Assembly (NCBI GenBank): GCA_041694275.1
Contig: JASMTQ010000042.1
Coordinates: 17,190-81,189 of the forward strand
Source of the DNA: M55B118 sp041694275
GTDB lineage: Bacteria > Bacillota_I > Bacilli_A > Izemoplasmatales > Izemoplasmataceae
Direction: 5' to 3'
DNA length: 64,000 bases
Shown here: positions 1-7,783 of the stretch, one piece after another
How positions within the stretch are numbered: the first letter of the stretch is position 1
Layout: the number at the start of each line of letters is the position of its first letter
Translations under genes and position numbers: made by a program
The notes under the pieces: generated by a model
Databases searched by the model: none
Seen by the model: only the letters and a program-made list of their open reading frames with translations
Told to the model about the DNA's origin: nothing

Positions 1-296
1 AGGCGTATGCGGAATCAAAAGGCTACAGTGTCGTGCGTGAATTCGTCGGACACGGAGTCGGAAGAAAGCTCCATGAAGATCCACAAATCCCGAACTACGG
101 ACCCGCGGGCAAAGGTCCGGTATTAAAAACGGGAATGACCCTCGCCATCGAGCCCATGATCAACAGTGGCCGCAAGGAAGTCGAAGTTCAAAGCGACGAA
201 TGGACCGCTGTCACACAAGATGGATCACTTAGTGCCCACTTTGAACATACCATTCTGGTAACTGAAGAGTCATACTTGATTCTAACCGCGCTTTAA
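1..296 (+). CDS. map: Type I methionine aminopeptidase, C-terminal part (5' end outside window)
   Basis: Removes the initiator methionine from new proteins. The frame is open from base 3 and about 97 C-terminal residues are present. Three of the five family metal ligands can be recognised: the His of GHGVGRKLHEDPQIPNYG, the Glu of IEPMINSG and the Glu of FEHTILVTEE. The two Asp ligands lie upstream of the window. It is followed 14 bases later by infA with a strong AAAGGAGG site overlapping the stop region. The map-infA-rpmJ-rpsM-rpsK-rpoA-rplQ order is that of the Bacillus spc/alpha operon. The GTG at 33 is internal to the family and is not a real start. Confidence 0.95.
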   Translation, partial: AYAESKGYSVVREFVGHGVGRKLHEDPQIPNYGPAGKGPVLKTGMTLAIEPMINSGRKEVEVQSDEWTAVTQDGSLSAHFEHTILVTEESYLILTAL

Positions 297-310
297 AGGA
301 GGAACAGAGC

Positions 311-529
311 ATGGCAAAAGAAGAAAAAATCGAGATGGAAGGCAAAATAGTAGAGGCTCTGCCAAATACTGAATTTTTGGTGGAACTTGAAAACGGCCAT
401 ACCGTCAAGGCTCACGTTTCGGGTAAAATCCGTATGTATTACATACGCATTCTACCTGGCGACAAAGTAACGGTGGAACTCTCACCATACGATTTAACAC
501 GTGGGCGTATCACCTACCGACACAAGTAG
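311..529 (+). CDS. infA: Translation initiation factor IF-1
   Basis: IF-1 binds the ribosomal A site during 30S initiation. The 72-residue product is the exact family length and is a single S1/OB-fold domain. Characteristic segments are EGKIVEALPNTEFLVELENG near the N-terminus and KIRMYYIRILPGDKVTVELSPYDL toward the end, which finishes in RGRITYRHK. The start ATG follows AAAGGAGG by about eight bases. It lies in the ribosomal operon between map and rpmJ and is presumably cotranscribed with them. Confidence 0.98.
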   Translation: MAKEEKIEMEGKIVEALPNTEFLVELENGHTVKAHVSGKIRMYYIRILPGDKVTVELSPYDLTRGRITYRHK

Positions 530-569
530 TGTGTCATCCATTTAACGCTCCAAAGGAGGATTATCAAAC

Positions 570-683
570 ATGAAAGTAAGACCATCGGTAAAAAAAATGT
601 GCGACAAATGCAAAATCGTGAAACGCAAAGGCAAAGTCATGGTCATTTGCGACAATCCAAAACATAAACAAAGACAAGGTTAA
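570..683 (+). CDS. rpmJ: 50S ribosomal protein L36
   Basis: A 37-codon gene too short for most ORF lists. The product begins MKVRPSVKKMCDKCKIVKRK and ends CDNPKHKQRQG. It carries the zinc-ribbon ligands Cys-x2-Cys, then Cys and His in the second half (CDKC and CDNPKH), so it is the zinc-binding (C+) form of L36. A strong AAAGGAGG at 553-560 precedes the ATG. The position between infA and rpsM is the conserved Firmicutes location. Confidence 0.97.
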   Translation: MKVRPSVKKMCDKCKIVKRKGKVMVICDNPKHKQRQG

Positions 684-697
684 TAGGAGGTGCTCAT

Positions 698-1063
698 ATG
701 GCACGTATCGCAGGAATAGACGTTCCCAGAGACAAACGTATTGTCATTTCCCTGACTTATATTTACGGAATCGGGAAAAGTCTCGCTGAAAAAATACTAA
801 ACGACGCCGAAGTATCACTCGATACTCGCGTTAAGGATCTAACTGACGAAGAACTCACTCGTATTCGTGAGAGAGTTGCTAAAACCAAAGTTGAAGGGGA
901 TCTCCGTCGTGAGGTTTCACTCAACATCAAACGACTACAGGAAATCGGAAGCTACCGAGGCATGCGTCATCGCCGCAATCTTCCAACACGCGGACAAAAA
1001 ACAAGAAACAACGCGCGTACCCGTAAAGGGCCAGCTAAAACTGTAGCCAAGAAAAAGAAATAG
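698..1063 (+). CDS. rpsM: 30S ribosomal protein S13
   Basis: S13 sits in the head of the small subunit and contacts tRNA and the large subunit. The 121-residue protein begins MARIAGIDVPRDKRIVISLT and contains the helix-two-turn-helix segment YIYGIGKSLAEKIL. The RGMRHRRNLPTRGQKTRNNA block is near the C-terminus and is followed by a lysine-rich tail ending AKKKK. TAGGAGG lies at the normal distance from the ATG. It is followed after 12 bases by rpsK. Confidence 0.98.
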   Translation: MARIAGIDVPRDKRIVISLTYIYGIGKSLAEKILNDAEVSLDTRVKDLTDEELTRIRERVAKTKVEGDLRREVSLNIKRLQEIGSYRGMRHRRNLPTRGQKTRNNARTRKGPAKTVAKKKK

Positions 1064-1075
1064 GAGGAGAGCAAT

Positions 1076-1462
1076 ATGGCACGTAGAGCTAGAAGTAAAA
1101 AACGCACAAGGAAGAACATACCTTCCGGAGTTGCGCACATCCACTCAACTTTCAACAATACGATTGTGACCATCACTGACCCAAGCGGGAACGCAATCGC
1201 GTGGACAAGTGCTGGCGCTCTCGGATTCAAAGGTAGCCGTAAATCCACACCTTACGCTGCACAAATTTCAAGTGAAGCTTGTGCAAAAGCCGCTATGGAA
1301 CATGGTGTTCAACGCGTAGAAGTTTCCGTCAAAGGCCCAGGGCCTGGACGTGAAGCCGCAATCCGTTCTTTGCAGACTGCAGGACTTGAAATCACAGCCA
1401 TCAAAGACGAAACCCCAGTCCCTCACAACGGATGTCGTCCACCAAAACGACCTCGTGGCTAG
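1076..1462 (+). CDS. rpsK: 30S ribosomal protein S11
   Basis: S11 is a platform protein of the small subunit that contacts the mRNA path. The 128-residue product shows the family hallmarks GVAHIHSTFNNTIVTITDPS, GNAIAWTSAGALGFKGSRKS and the C-terminal block VPHNGCRPPKRPRG. The N-terminus is basic, as expected for the rRNA-binding tail. AGGAGAG precedes the ATG. It is flanked by rpsM and rpoA in conserved order. Confidence 0.98.
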   Translation: MARRARSKKRTRKNIPSGVAHIHSTFNNTIVTITDPSGNAIAWTSAGALGFKGSRKSTPYAAQISSEACAKAAMEHGVQRVEVSVKGPGPGREAAIRSLQTAGLEITAIKDETPVPHNGCRPPKRPRG

Positions 1463-1492
1463 TGTAAATAAATATACAAGGAGGTTGTTCAT

Positions 1493-2443
1493 TTGAAAGA
1501 TCTTAAATTTGAAAAACCGGAGACAAAAATCGTTGAAGACGGAAAGACCAAAGGGACATTTGAAATTTCTCCGCTTGAACGCGGATATGGTGTCACTCTT
1601 GGGAATGCACTGAGACGCGTGCTCCTTTCGAGCCTGCCAGGTGCAGCCATCATCAACTGTCAAATCGACGGGGTTCAACATGAATTCACCTCGATTGACG
1701 GTGTCGTGGAAGACGTTACAACCATAGTGTTGAACCTTAAAGACGTCATCTTGAACATCGACAGCGAGGACACGGATGTTGAAAAAGAACTTGAAATCGA
1801 TATTCAGGGTCCTGCCAACGTCACAGCATCCGACATTAAAGCGGATCATGAAGTGACTATCATCAATGGTGATCAACACATTGCGACTGTTAATGAAGGT
1901 GAAACCTTCCGCATGGTCATGAGCGCACGCAAAGGCGTGGGTTATGTGAGTGCTGAAAAGAACAAAGCCTACAACAAAATGGTCGGCATCATTCCCATTG
2001 ACAGCATCTACACCCCTGTACAACGCGTAAAATACGACGTGGAAAAAACCCGTGTCGAAGAGAGCGCCGATTTCGACAAACTGACAATGGAAATTGAAAC
2101 CAATGGGGCAACCACCCCAAAAGAAGCGCTTGGCGTTGCCGCGAAAATGATGATGAGTCATCTTGAACTCGTGGTTGAATTATCCCAAAAAGCGCAAGAA
2201 GAAGAATATATGGTTGAACGGGAATCCGAACAGAATTCCCAGATCTTGGAAATGCAAATCGAAGATCTAGATCTATCCGTAAGAAGCTATAACTGCTTGA
2301 AACGCGCCGGTATCAACACCGTCGAAGAGTTGACTGAAAAAACCGAGGAAGACATGATGAAAGTCAGAAATCTTGGTAAGAAGTCACTCAAGGAAGTCAA
2401 ACAGAAGCTCGAAGATCTCGACCTTTCACTTGCAAAACACTAA
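1493..2443 (+). CDS. rpoA: DNA-directed RNA polymerase subunit alpha
   Basis: Alpha dimerises to scaffold RNA polymerase assembly and its C-terminal domain contacts UP elements and activators. The 316-residue protein has an N-terminal domain at about 1-230, with FEISPLERGYGVTLGNALRR and LLSSLPGAAI as dimer-interface motifs. The C-terminal helix-hairpin-helix domain is at about 250-310 (LDLSVRSYNCLKRAGINTVE, then RNLGKKSLKEV). The start codon is TTG, chosen because AAGGAGG at 1478-1484 is correctly spaced and homologues start at this point. It is cotranscribed with rpsK and rplQ. Confidence 0.98.
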   Translation: MKDLKFEKPETKIVEDGKTKGTFEISPLERGYGVTLGNALRRVLLSSLPGAAIINCQIDGVQHEFTSIDGVVEDVTTIVLNLKDVILNIDSEDTDVEKELEIDIQGPANVTASDIKADHEVTIINGDQHIATVNEGETFRMVMSARKGVGYVSAEKNKAYNKMVGIIPIDSIYTPVQRVKYDVEKTRVEESADFDKLTMEIETNGATTPKEALGVAAKMMMSHLELVVELSQKAQEEEYMVERESEQNSQILEMQIEDLDLSVRSYNCLKRAGINTVEELTEKTEEDMMKVRNLGKKSLKEVKQKLEDLDLSLAKH

Positions 2444-2458
2444 TAGGAGGTTTTTCCC

Positions 2459-2818
2459 ATGGCTACATATCGCAAACTGAATCGCAGAAGCGACCAACGC
2501 AAAGCGATGCTGCGTGATCTTGTAACGCAACTCATCATTCATGAGAGCATCAAGACCACTGAAGCGAAAGCCAAAGAACTGAGCAGACTCATGGACAAAA
2601 TGATCACGCTTGGTAAAAAAGGCACGCTTGAAGCACGCAAACGCGCTGCGCAAACCGTCCGCTTCATTGATACAGAAGCTAACCAGAACGCACTACAAAA
2701 ACTGTTCGACGATATCGCGAACCGTTATCAAGACCGTCAAGGCGGTTATACACGTACCATGAAACTCGGTCCCCGTCGTGGGGATGCGACTGAAATGGTC
2801 GTCATCGAACTTGTTTAA
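2459..2818 (+). CDS. rplQ: 50S ribosomal protein L17
   Basis: L17 lines the exit side of the peptide tunnel. The 119-residue product begins MATYRKLNRRSDQRKAMLRD. The usual L17 N-terminus is MxYRKLxRxSxHRxAMLRNL, here with Gln replacing the common His. It ends with YTRTMKLGPRRGDATEMVVI. The stop is followed within ten bases by an intrinsic terminator, closing the alpha operon. Confidence 0.98.
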   Translation: MATYRKLNRRSDQRKAMLRDLVTQLIIHESIKTTEAKAKELSRLMDKMITLGKKGTLEARKRAAQTVRFIDTEANQNALQKLFDDIANRYQDRQGGYTRTMKLGPRRGDATEMVVIELV

Positions 2819-2826
2819 TGATTATT

Positions 2827-2853
2827 AAAAGCGGGCTAATCGCTCGCTTTTTT
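2827..2853 (+). terminator. Intrinsic terminator after rplQ
   Basis: AAAAGCGGGC at 2827-2836 pairs with GCTCGCTTTT at 2842-2851, with one G-T pair and a five-base loop, followed by a T run. It ends the spc/alpha operon before the ECF module. Confidence 0.88.
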
Positions 2854-2863
2854 AATATAATAT

Positions 2864-2892
2864 TATCAAATGAGGCCATTATTTGATATAAT
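2864..2892 (+). promoter_or_regulatory. Likely promoter of the ecfA1-ecfA2-ecfT-truA operon
   Basis: A perfect TATAAT lies at 2887-2892, with a weak TATCAA at 2864-2869 as the -35 element 17 bases upstream. Transcription from here would start near 2899, which excludes the in-frame ATG at 2891 and favours the TTG at 2918 as the ecfA1 start. Confidence 0.55.
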
Positions 2893-2917
2893 GGATACGC
2901 TTTTGGGAGATGATATT

Positions 2918-3724
2918 TTGGACATGATAGAAATAAAAAATCTGGGTTTTTCCTATCAGGAGGACGACGTGGCGTTAAGTGACGTCTCTTTTAACGTGGA
3001 AAAAGGTGAATGGCTCACCATACTCGGGCACAACGGAAGTGGAAAATCCACACTTTCAAAACTTCTCGTGGGTCTTTTGAAGCCCTCTACTGGCTCCGTT
3101 AAGGTTGATGGTAAACTGCTTAGCGAAGATACGGTTTACGATATTAGAAAGAAAATCGGTATTGTCTTTCAAAACCCTGACAATCAGTTTGTCGGAGTCA
3201 CCGTCAAGGACGACATCGCCTTTGGGCTTGAAAACCTCCAGGTTCCAAGAGAAGACATGCTAAAGAGAATCGAGGAATACGCTGAACGTGTGGATATGAG
3301 TGAGTTTCTGGAAAAAGAACCTCAGGCACTTTCAGGCGGACAGAAACAGCGTGTTGCGATTGCGGGCATTCTTGCGATGCAGACGGATGTGATCATTTTT
3401 GATGAAGCAACCGCCATGCTTGATCCCAAAGGACGTAAAACAATTCTCAAATATATTGAAAAATTGAATGATGAGGGCGTTACCGTCATCACCATTACCC
3501 ATGATATGAGAGAAGCCGTGCTCAGTGACCGCATTCTCGTATTGAAGGAAGGCTCCGTTTTAAAACTTGGACCAACAAAGGATATACTTCTTGATAAAGA
3601 TACACTCGAAAGTTCAAATCTGGAATTGCTTCTTCCCCTGGAAGTCATGCACACGCTTGAACAGAAAAATATCATTAACCCCAAACTAAAGGAGTTTTTA
3701 TGGCAATTAAGTTTGAACACGTAA
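2918..3724 (+). CDS. ecfA1: ECF transporter ATPase A1 (EcfA1/CbiO)
   Basis: One of the two ATPases of the shared energy-coupling-factor module that powers vitamin and trace-metal uptake with exchangeable S components. Visible ABC motifs are Walker A GHNGSGKSTLSKLL, Q-loop FQNPDNQFVGVTV, signature LSGGQKQRVAIAG, Walker B VIIFDEATAMLDP and the H-loop His of TITHDMREA. The product is 268 residues from the TTG start, chosen because GGGAGATGAT (2905-2914) is spaced for it and upstream starts overlap the promoter. Glu replaces nothing essential: the catalytic Glu follows the Walker B Asp. The gene overlaps ecfA2 by 25 bases. The linkage rplQ-ecfA1-ecfA2-ecfT-truA is conserved in Firmicutes. Confidence 0.95.
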   Translation: MDMIEIKNLGFSYQEDDVALSDVSFNVEKGEWLTILGHNGSGKSTLSKLLVGLLKPSTGSVKVDGKLLSEDTVYDIRKKIGIVFQNPDNQFVGVTVKDDIAFGLENLQVPREDMLKRIEEYAERVDMSEFLEKEPQALSGGQKQRVAIAGILAMQTDVIIFDEATAMLDPKGRKTILKYIEKLNDEGVTVITITHDMREAVLSDRILVLKEGSVLKLGPTKDILLDKDTLESSNLELLLPLEVMHTLEQKNIINPKLKEFLWQLSLNT

Positions 3725-4563
3725 GCCATCAATACAAAAGCATCGACAACAAGGGATATCTTGCCTTGAACAATGTCAACCTCTCCATTGAGAATACAGG
3801 GGAATTCATTACGCTGATTGGAGAAACGGGAAGTGGGAAAAGTACGCTCGTTCAACATATGAACGCGCTTTTGAAACCTTCAAAAGGATTTGTGGATATT
3901 TTTGGTGTTAAAATCCATTCAACCGCAAAAGAAAACAAAAATGTCAAATTCAATCCGATAAGAAAACAGGTCGGACTCGTATTTCAGTTTCCTGAATATC
4001 AACTCTTTGAAGAAACGGTCGAAAAAGACATCATGTTCGGCCCAAAAAACTATGGTGTTTCTGAAAAAGAAGCGAAAAAAAGAGCACGTGAAGCCATTGA
4101 CACGGTCGGACTGGACGAAAGTTATCTTTCACGCAGTCCTTTCAATCTGAGCGGTGGTGAAAAAAAACGCGTAAGCATCGCGGGCATACTCGCAATGGAA
4201 CCTGACATCCTCATCCTCGATGAACCGACAAGCGGACTTGATCCAATGGGGCGTGACGCGTTGCTTGAAGTCTTTTATGATATTCACACCCGTCTTGACA
4301 AAACCGTCATCATCATTACCCACGATATGAACACCGTTTATGAGTATGCGAAGAGAGTCCTCGTGATGCGAGAAGGGGTTCTCGTATACGATGGCGATCC
4401 CGTGAAACTGTTTTCGCGCAAGAACATTGAAAACTGGAATCTCGACGTCCCGGACATCATTCAATTGAAGCATCACCTTGAAACAAATTTCGACATGGAC
4501 CTTAGTGGAACCATCCGAAATAAAAAGGCATTGCTCAAACGCCTTGAGGAGGTGCTTTCATGA
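3700..4563 (+). CDS. ecfA2: ECF transporter ATPase A2 (EcfA2/CbiO)
   Basis: Second ATPase of the ECF module, forming a heterodimer with EcfA1 below EcfT. It has 287 residues with Walker A GETGSGKSTLVQHM, Q-loop FQFPEYQLFEETV, signature LSGGEKKRVSIAG, Walker B ILILDEPTSGLDP and H-loop ITHDMNTVYEYA. The FQFPEYQLFE segment is typical of the A2 type, compared with FQNPDNQFVG in A1. The ATG follows AAAGGAG inside the end of ecfA1. The gene overlaps ecfT by ATGA. Confidence 0.95.
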   Translation: MAIKFEHVSHQYKSIDNKGYLALNNVNLSIENTGEFITLIGETGSGKSTLVQHMNALLKPSKGFVDIFGVKIHSTAKENKNVKFNPIRKQVGLVFQFPEYQLFEETVEKDIMFGPKNYGVSEKEAKKRAREAIDTVGLDESYLSRSPFNLSGGEKKRVSIAGILAMEPDILILDEPTSGLDPMGRDALLEVFYDIHTRLDKTVIIITHDMNTVYEYAKRVLVMREGVLVYDGDPVKLFSRKNIENWNLDVPDIIQLKHHLETNFDMDLSGTIRNKKALLKRLEEVLS

Positions 4564-5528
4564 AGGTTGTCATCGGAAGATACGTTCCTGGATCAGGCTT
4601 CTTTTACGATATGGATCCCAGGACTAAAATCATTGCGCTTGCGTTGCTCATGGTAGCGACATTTCTGATTGACAGTTTCTATTTGATGCTCATGGCGATT
4701 GGGCTTATCGTGATACTCATGATTGCCGGACGCATTGGTATCAAACGTGTATACATGGGTCTGAGACCTCTAATGTTTCTCCTCGTATTCACGTTCGTTT
4801 TTCAGGTGCTTTTCAACCGTCAGGGCGAGGTGCTTCTTGAACGTACTGTCTACTATTCCCCGTTGTCTTTTGCAGTTGCGGCCGCACTTGTTGGGGTTTG
4901 GCTTTTTACCAAGAAATACACACGGTTCAAACTGTTTTATTTTCTCGCAGTGGTAGTGGGACTATATTATATATTCACCGAGCTTGGAAACGTTAGCCCG
5001 TTTGGGACCGGCACGCTTTCAGTTTATGAAGAAGGCCTTACCATGGCGGCATTCATCATGCTGAGACTTATCATCATTGTGACCCTGTCAACAATTCTGA
5101 CGATTACGACCAAACCGACCGACTTGAATCTCGGGCTTGAACACGTATTAAAACCCTTGAAAGTATTTAAAATAAACACAGAAGACATCGCGATGATCAT
5201 ATCCATCAGTCTTCGCTATATACCAACGCTGCTTGATGAAGCGAACAAGATTATGCTTGCCCAGGCAAGCAGAGGCGTGGATTTCAAAGAAGGAAAACTG
5301 AAAGACAAGGTTATGCAGATTGTTTCTCTGCTTGTTCCGATGTTCATCATTTCATTCAAAAGAAGCGATGAACTGGCGAATGCGATGGAGGCACGTTCTT
5401 TTCAACCAGGCGCGTTGCGGACCCGTTTGCATGTGCTTTCGTGGAAAACCATTGATACTCTTACAATATCCATCGCATTTCTTGCCCTCTTTGTCAGTAT
5501 CGCATTGAGGATTTGGCCATGGATTTAA
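4560..5528 (+). CDS. ecfT: ECF transporter transmembrane component EcfT, with an insertion
   Basis: EcfT is the membrane scaffold that links the two ATPases to substrate-binding S components. The coupling-helix region is seen at AQASRGVDFKEG and the second Ala-Arg-Gly-like motif at AMEARSFQPGALRT, both needed to touch the ATPases. The product is 322 residues, about 55-60 longer than usual. The extra part, about residues 95-150, contains two additional hydrophobic stretches (LSFAVAAALVGVWLF and LFYFLAVVVGLYYIF) between LFNRQGEVLL and the EEGLTMAAF helix. No S-component gene is adjacent, as expected for a group II (shared) module. It overlaps the start of truA by ten bases. Confidence 0.92.
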   Translation: MKVVIGRYVPGSGFFYDMDPRTKIIALALLMVATFLIDSFYLMLMAIGLIVILMIAGRIGIKRVYMGLRPLMFLLVFTFVFQVLFNRQGEVLLERTVYYSPLSFAVAAALVGVWLFTKKYTRFKLFYFLAVVVGLYYIFTELGNVSPFGTGTLSVYEEGLTMAAFIMLRLIIIVTLSTILTITTKPTDLNLGLEHVLKPLKVFKINTEDIAMIISISLRYIPTLLDEANKIMLAQASRGVDFKEGKLKDKVMQIVSLLVPMFIISFKRSDELANAMEARSFQPGALRTRLHVLSWKTIDTLTISIAFLALFVSIALRIWPWI

Positions 5529-6520
5529 AGTTCAAAGAGGCTTTCGAAAACAAAGACAGGGAATCGTTGGACAGGATGCTTCACAAAGACATCGTGATGA
5601 GACGTGCTGATGGCTCAACGGCTCATGGTGTTTCAGGTGTACTGACTGCATTGGTTGAAGAATGTTTTCCCAGTATCAGGCATATGGAATCCTATGAAAA
5701 TCTGACACTTGTTCAATTTGAAAACACCCTTGCCATGAAGCTTAAATACAGAAACGGACTTATTTCAAGACTTTATCTCGATCATATCAACGAAGCTTAT
5801 AAACGCATCCGGGTCGATGTATCCTACGATGGCACCCTTTATCATGGTTTTCAGCGACAAAAGCACAAGGAAACCGTTCAAGGCACCATTGAGAAAGTCT
5901 TGAATCACCTTACTAATGAATCCATCACCATTACACCTTCAGGTCGCACCGACAAAGGTGTCCACGCTTTGAAACAGGTTTTTCATTTTGATACGCAGTC
6001 ACCCTTGAGTCCCAAAAGACTTGAATCGCTTATGAATAGAATGCTTCCTGCAGACATCGTTGTCAAAAGCGCAACGGTTGTACCAGCACTGTTTCATGCT
6101 CGCTTTGACGTTAGAAAAAAAGTCTATCACTACAGAATCACGCATAAGAAAGACGCTTTTAAAGCACACTACGCACTTTATCATGCCCCCTTGGATTTAG
6201 GAATGTTCAATGCCATATTGCGACAGTTCGAAGGGTTGCATGATTTCTCCGGGTTCACAAGAAAAAACGCCCACGCCATGACCTGGCGCAGTGTACGTAC
6301 CTGCAAGGCCATTCAAGTGGACGGTGAAACCATTGTGATCGTTGAATCTGAAGGGTTTTTAAGACACATGGTTCGATACATGGTTGGAACCGCTCTGCGA
6401 GATCTCGAAAAAGGGACTAAAGCGGTCGAATTGGCATTGAAACGTCCAAAGGATTCCCATGTCTATCTCGCACCTGCACAGGGCTTGAGCCTTCATGATG
6501 TGCATTATACATTAAATTAG
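5519..6520 (+). CDS. truA: tRNA pseudouridine(38-40) synthase TruA with an N-terminal NTF2/SnoaL-like extension
   Basis: TruA makes pseudouridine at positions 38-40 of the tRNA anticodon arm. The catalytic Asp is residue 145 in SGRTDKGVHALKQV, and RIRVDVSYDGTLYHGFQRQ marks where normal TruA proteins begin, near residue 98. The preceding ~95 residues (FKEAFENKDRESLDRMLHKD, then a strand-rich stretch ending in NGLISRLYLDHI) look like the first half of an NTF2/SnoaL-like fold. That reading is mine and was not tested by a search. No stop or ribosome binding site separates the two parts. The ATG at 5519 was preferred over TTG at 5513 because GAGG at 5507-5510 is correctly spaced. The gene closes the ECF operon. 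Confidence 0.93.
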   Translation: MDLKFKEAFENKDRESLDRMLHKDIVMRRADGSTAHGVSGVLTALVEECFPSIRHMESYENLTLVQFENTLAMKLKYRNGLISRLYLDHINEAYKRIRVDVSYDGTLYHGFQRQKHKETVQGTIEKVLNHLTNESITITPSGRTDKGVHALKQVFHFDTQSPLSPKRLESLMNRMLPADIVVKSATVVPALFHARFDVRKKVYHYRITHKKDAFKAHYALYHAPLDLGMFNAILRQFEGLHDFSGFTRKNAHAMTWRSVRTCKAIQVDGETIVIVESEGFLRHMVRYMVGTALRDLEKGTKAVELALKRPKDSHVYLAPAQGLSLHDVHYTLN

Positions 6521-6550
6521 CGTGTTTTCAGATTTTTGAGAACACGTTTT
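6521..6550 (+). terminator. Intrinsic terminator after truA
   Basis: CGTGTTTTC at 6521-6529 pairs with GAGAACACG at 6538-6546 (nine pairs, one G-T), then TTTT. It starts directly after the truA stop codon. Confidence 0.8.
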
Positions 6551-6574
6551 CATATTCGATACCGAGGTGAGAAG

Positions 6575-7741
6575 ATGAAAACAAGAATTGATAATGCAAA
6601 AATCATTACGCCTGAAAAGGTTTTGGACAATCACTCCCTTGTTTTGGAAAATGGGGTTTTCAAGGGTATTGTACCATCAACAAACCTTGTAAAGGTCCAA
6701 AAAGTCCTAGACGCGAACGGGGCTTACCTGGCACCGGGGCTTTTCGACATTCATCAGCATGGCAATTCCGGGCATGATGTGATGGATGCCTCGCCAGAAG
6801 CACTGGAAAGCATTGCAGCCTACAACCTGGAAAATGGTGTGACCAGTTTTCTTGCCACGGTCATGACGGCTTCTGATGCTTCCATGCGCAAGGCCATTGA
6901 GAATGTAGTTGATTTTTCTGATCATCAGACGTTTGAAGATGCACTCGCAAAAATCGAAGGAATTTATCTAGAGGGGCCCTTCTTCAGCGAAACCAAAAGA
7001 GGCGCCCAGCCAAAACTTGATCTGAGGCTTCCTGATAGACAGTTGTTAAAAGACTATCTTGATATTTCCAAAGGACTCATCAAGGCAGTCTCCTTCGCAC
7101 CTGAGATGAACAATGCCGGGGATGTTATCAATCTTCTTAAGGATCGACATGTTGTCGGCGCAATCGGACATACGGATGCTACGTTTGATGAGACTCTTGA
7201 TTCGATAGAAAAGGGAATGACACTTGCAACGCACATGTTCAACGGTATGCGGGGTTTTTCCCACCGAGAACCAGGCGCCCTTGGTGCAATCTTGCATGAT
7301 GAGAGGGTTTATGGAGAACTCATTGTGGATAACGTTCATCTTCATCCGGTTGCGGTCGATTTTGCCTTAAGAACCAAGGGTGTGGAAAAAATAGTGCTTA
7401 TAAGCGATGCCATCCGCGCAGCGGGACTTGAAGATGGTAACTATGAACTTGCGGGACAGACTGTGAACGTTCAAAAGGGCAGGGCGACATTACCAGATGG
7501 AAGACTCGCCGGTTCCACTCTTGAGCTTCTAAGCGCTGTCAGGACCATGATTGAAAAGCACTTTGTATCTGTTCACGATGCGTTCAACATGGCGTCGCTC
7601 AATCCAGCCAGGGCGTTGAAAATGGATAAGTCCATAGGCAGTATTGAAACGGGTAAACGTGCGGATTTTCTATTTCTTGGGGAAACATTCACCGTTAAAA
7701 GCGTTTATAAATCCGGCATGGAAGTGTATAGAAAGACATGA
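6575..7741 (+). CDS. nagA: N-acetylglucosamine-6-phosphate deacetylase
   Basis: Converts GlcNAc-6-phosphate to glucosamine-6-phosphate in amino-sugar catabolism and cell-wall recycling; cytosolic amidohydrolase. The 388-residue product has the barrel metal motif DIHQHGNSGHDVMD, the metal Glu of YLEGPFFSE, the His of IGHTDATFDE, the substrate segment THMFNGMRGFSHREPG and the catalytic Asp of LISDAIRAAG. The start at 6575 was chosen because GAGGTGAG lies at 6564-6571; the upstream in-frame ATG at 6536 falls inside the terminator. It stands alone, without nagB or a PTS gene nearby. Confidence 0.95.
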   Translation: MKTRIDNAKIITPEKVLDNHSLVLENGVFKGIVPSTNLVKVQKVLDANGAYLAPGLFDIHQHGNSGHDVMDASPEALESIAAYNLENGVTSFLATVMTASDASMRKAIENVVDFSDHQTFEDALAKIEGIYLEGPFFSETKRGAQPKLDLRLPDRQLLKDYLDISKGLIKAVSFAPEMNNAGDVINLLKDRHVVGAIGHTDATFDETLDSIEKGMTLATHMFNGMRGFSHREPGALGAILHDERVYGELIVDNVHLHPVAVDFALRTKGVEKIVLISDAIRAAGLEDGNYELAGQTVNVQKGRATLPDGRLAGSTLELLSAVRTMIEKHFVSVHDAFNMASLNPARALKMDKSIGSIETGKRADFLFLGETFTVKSVYKSGMEVYRKT

Positions 7742-7781
7742 AAAAAGCGCGAATCGCCATGAGACAGGCGTCGCGCTTTTT
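7741..7781. terminator. Bidirectional terminator between convergent nagA and the metal transporter
   Basis: Long hairpin: AAAAAGCGCGA pairs with TCGCGCTTTTT, and an inner CGCC/GGCG pair extends the stem. A runs on one side and T runs on the other let it work in both directions. It begins at the last base of the nagA stop. Confidence 0.9.
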
Positions 7782-7783
7782 GT

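Noticed and set aside
1268..2161. 297-codon open frame on the minus strand opposite rpoA
   Set aside because: It lies inside rpoA, which has all family motifs; no ribosome site or family resemblance, and low-complexity composition (Phe/Asp-rich) typical of an antisense shadow.
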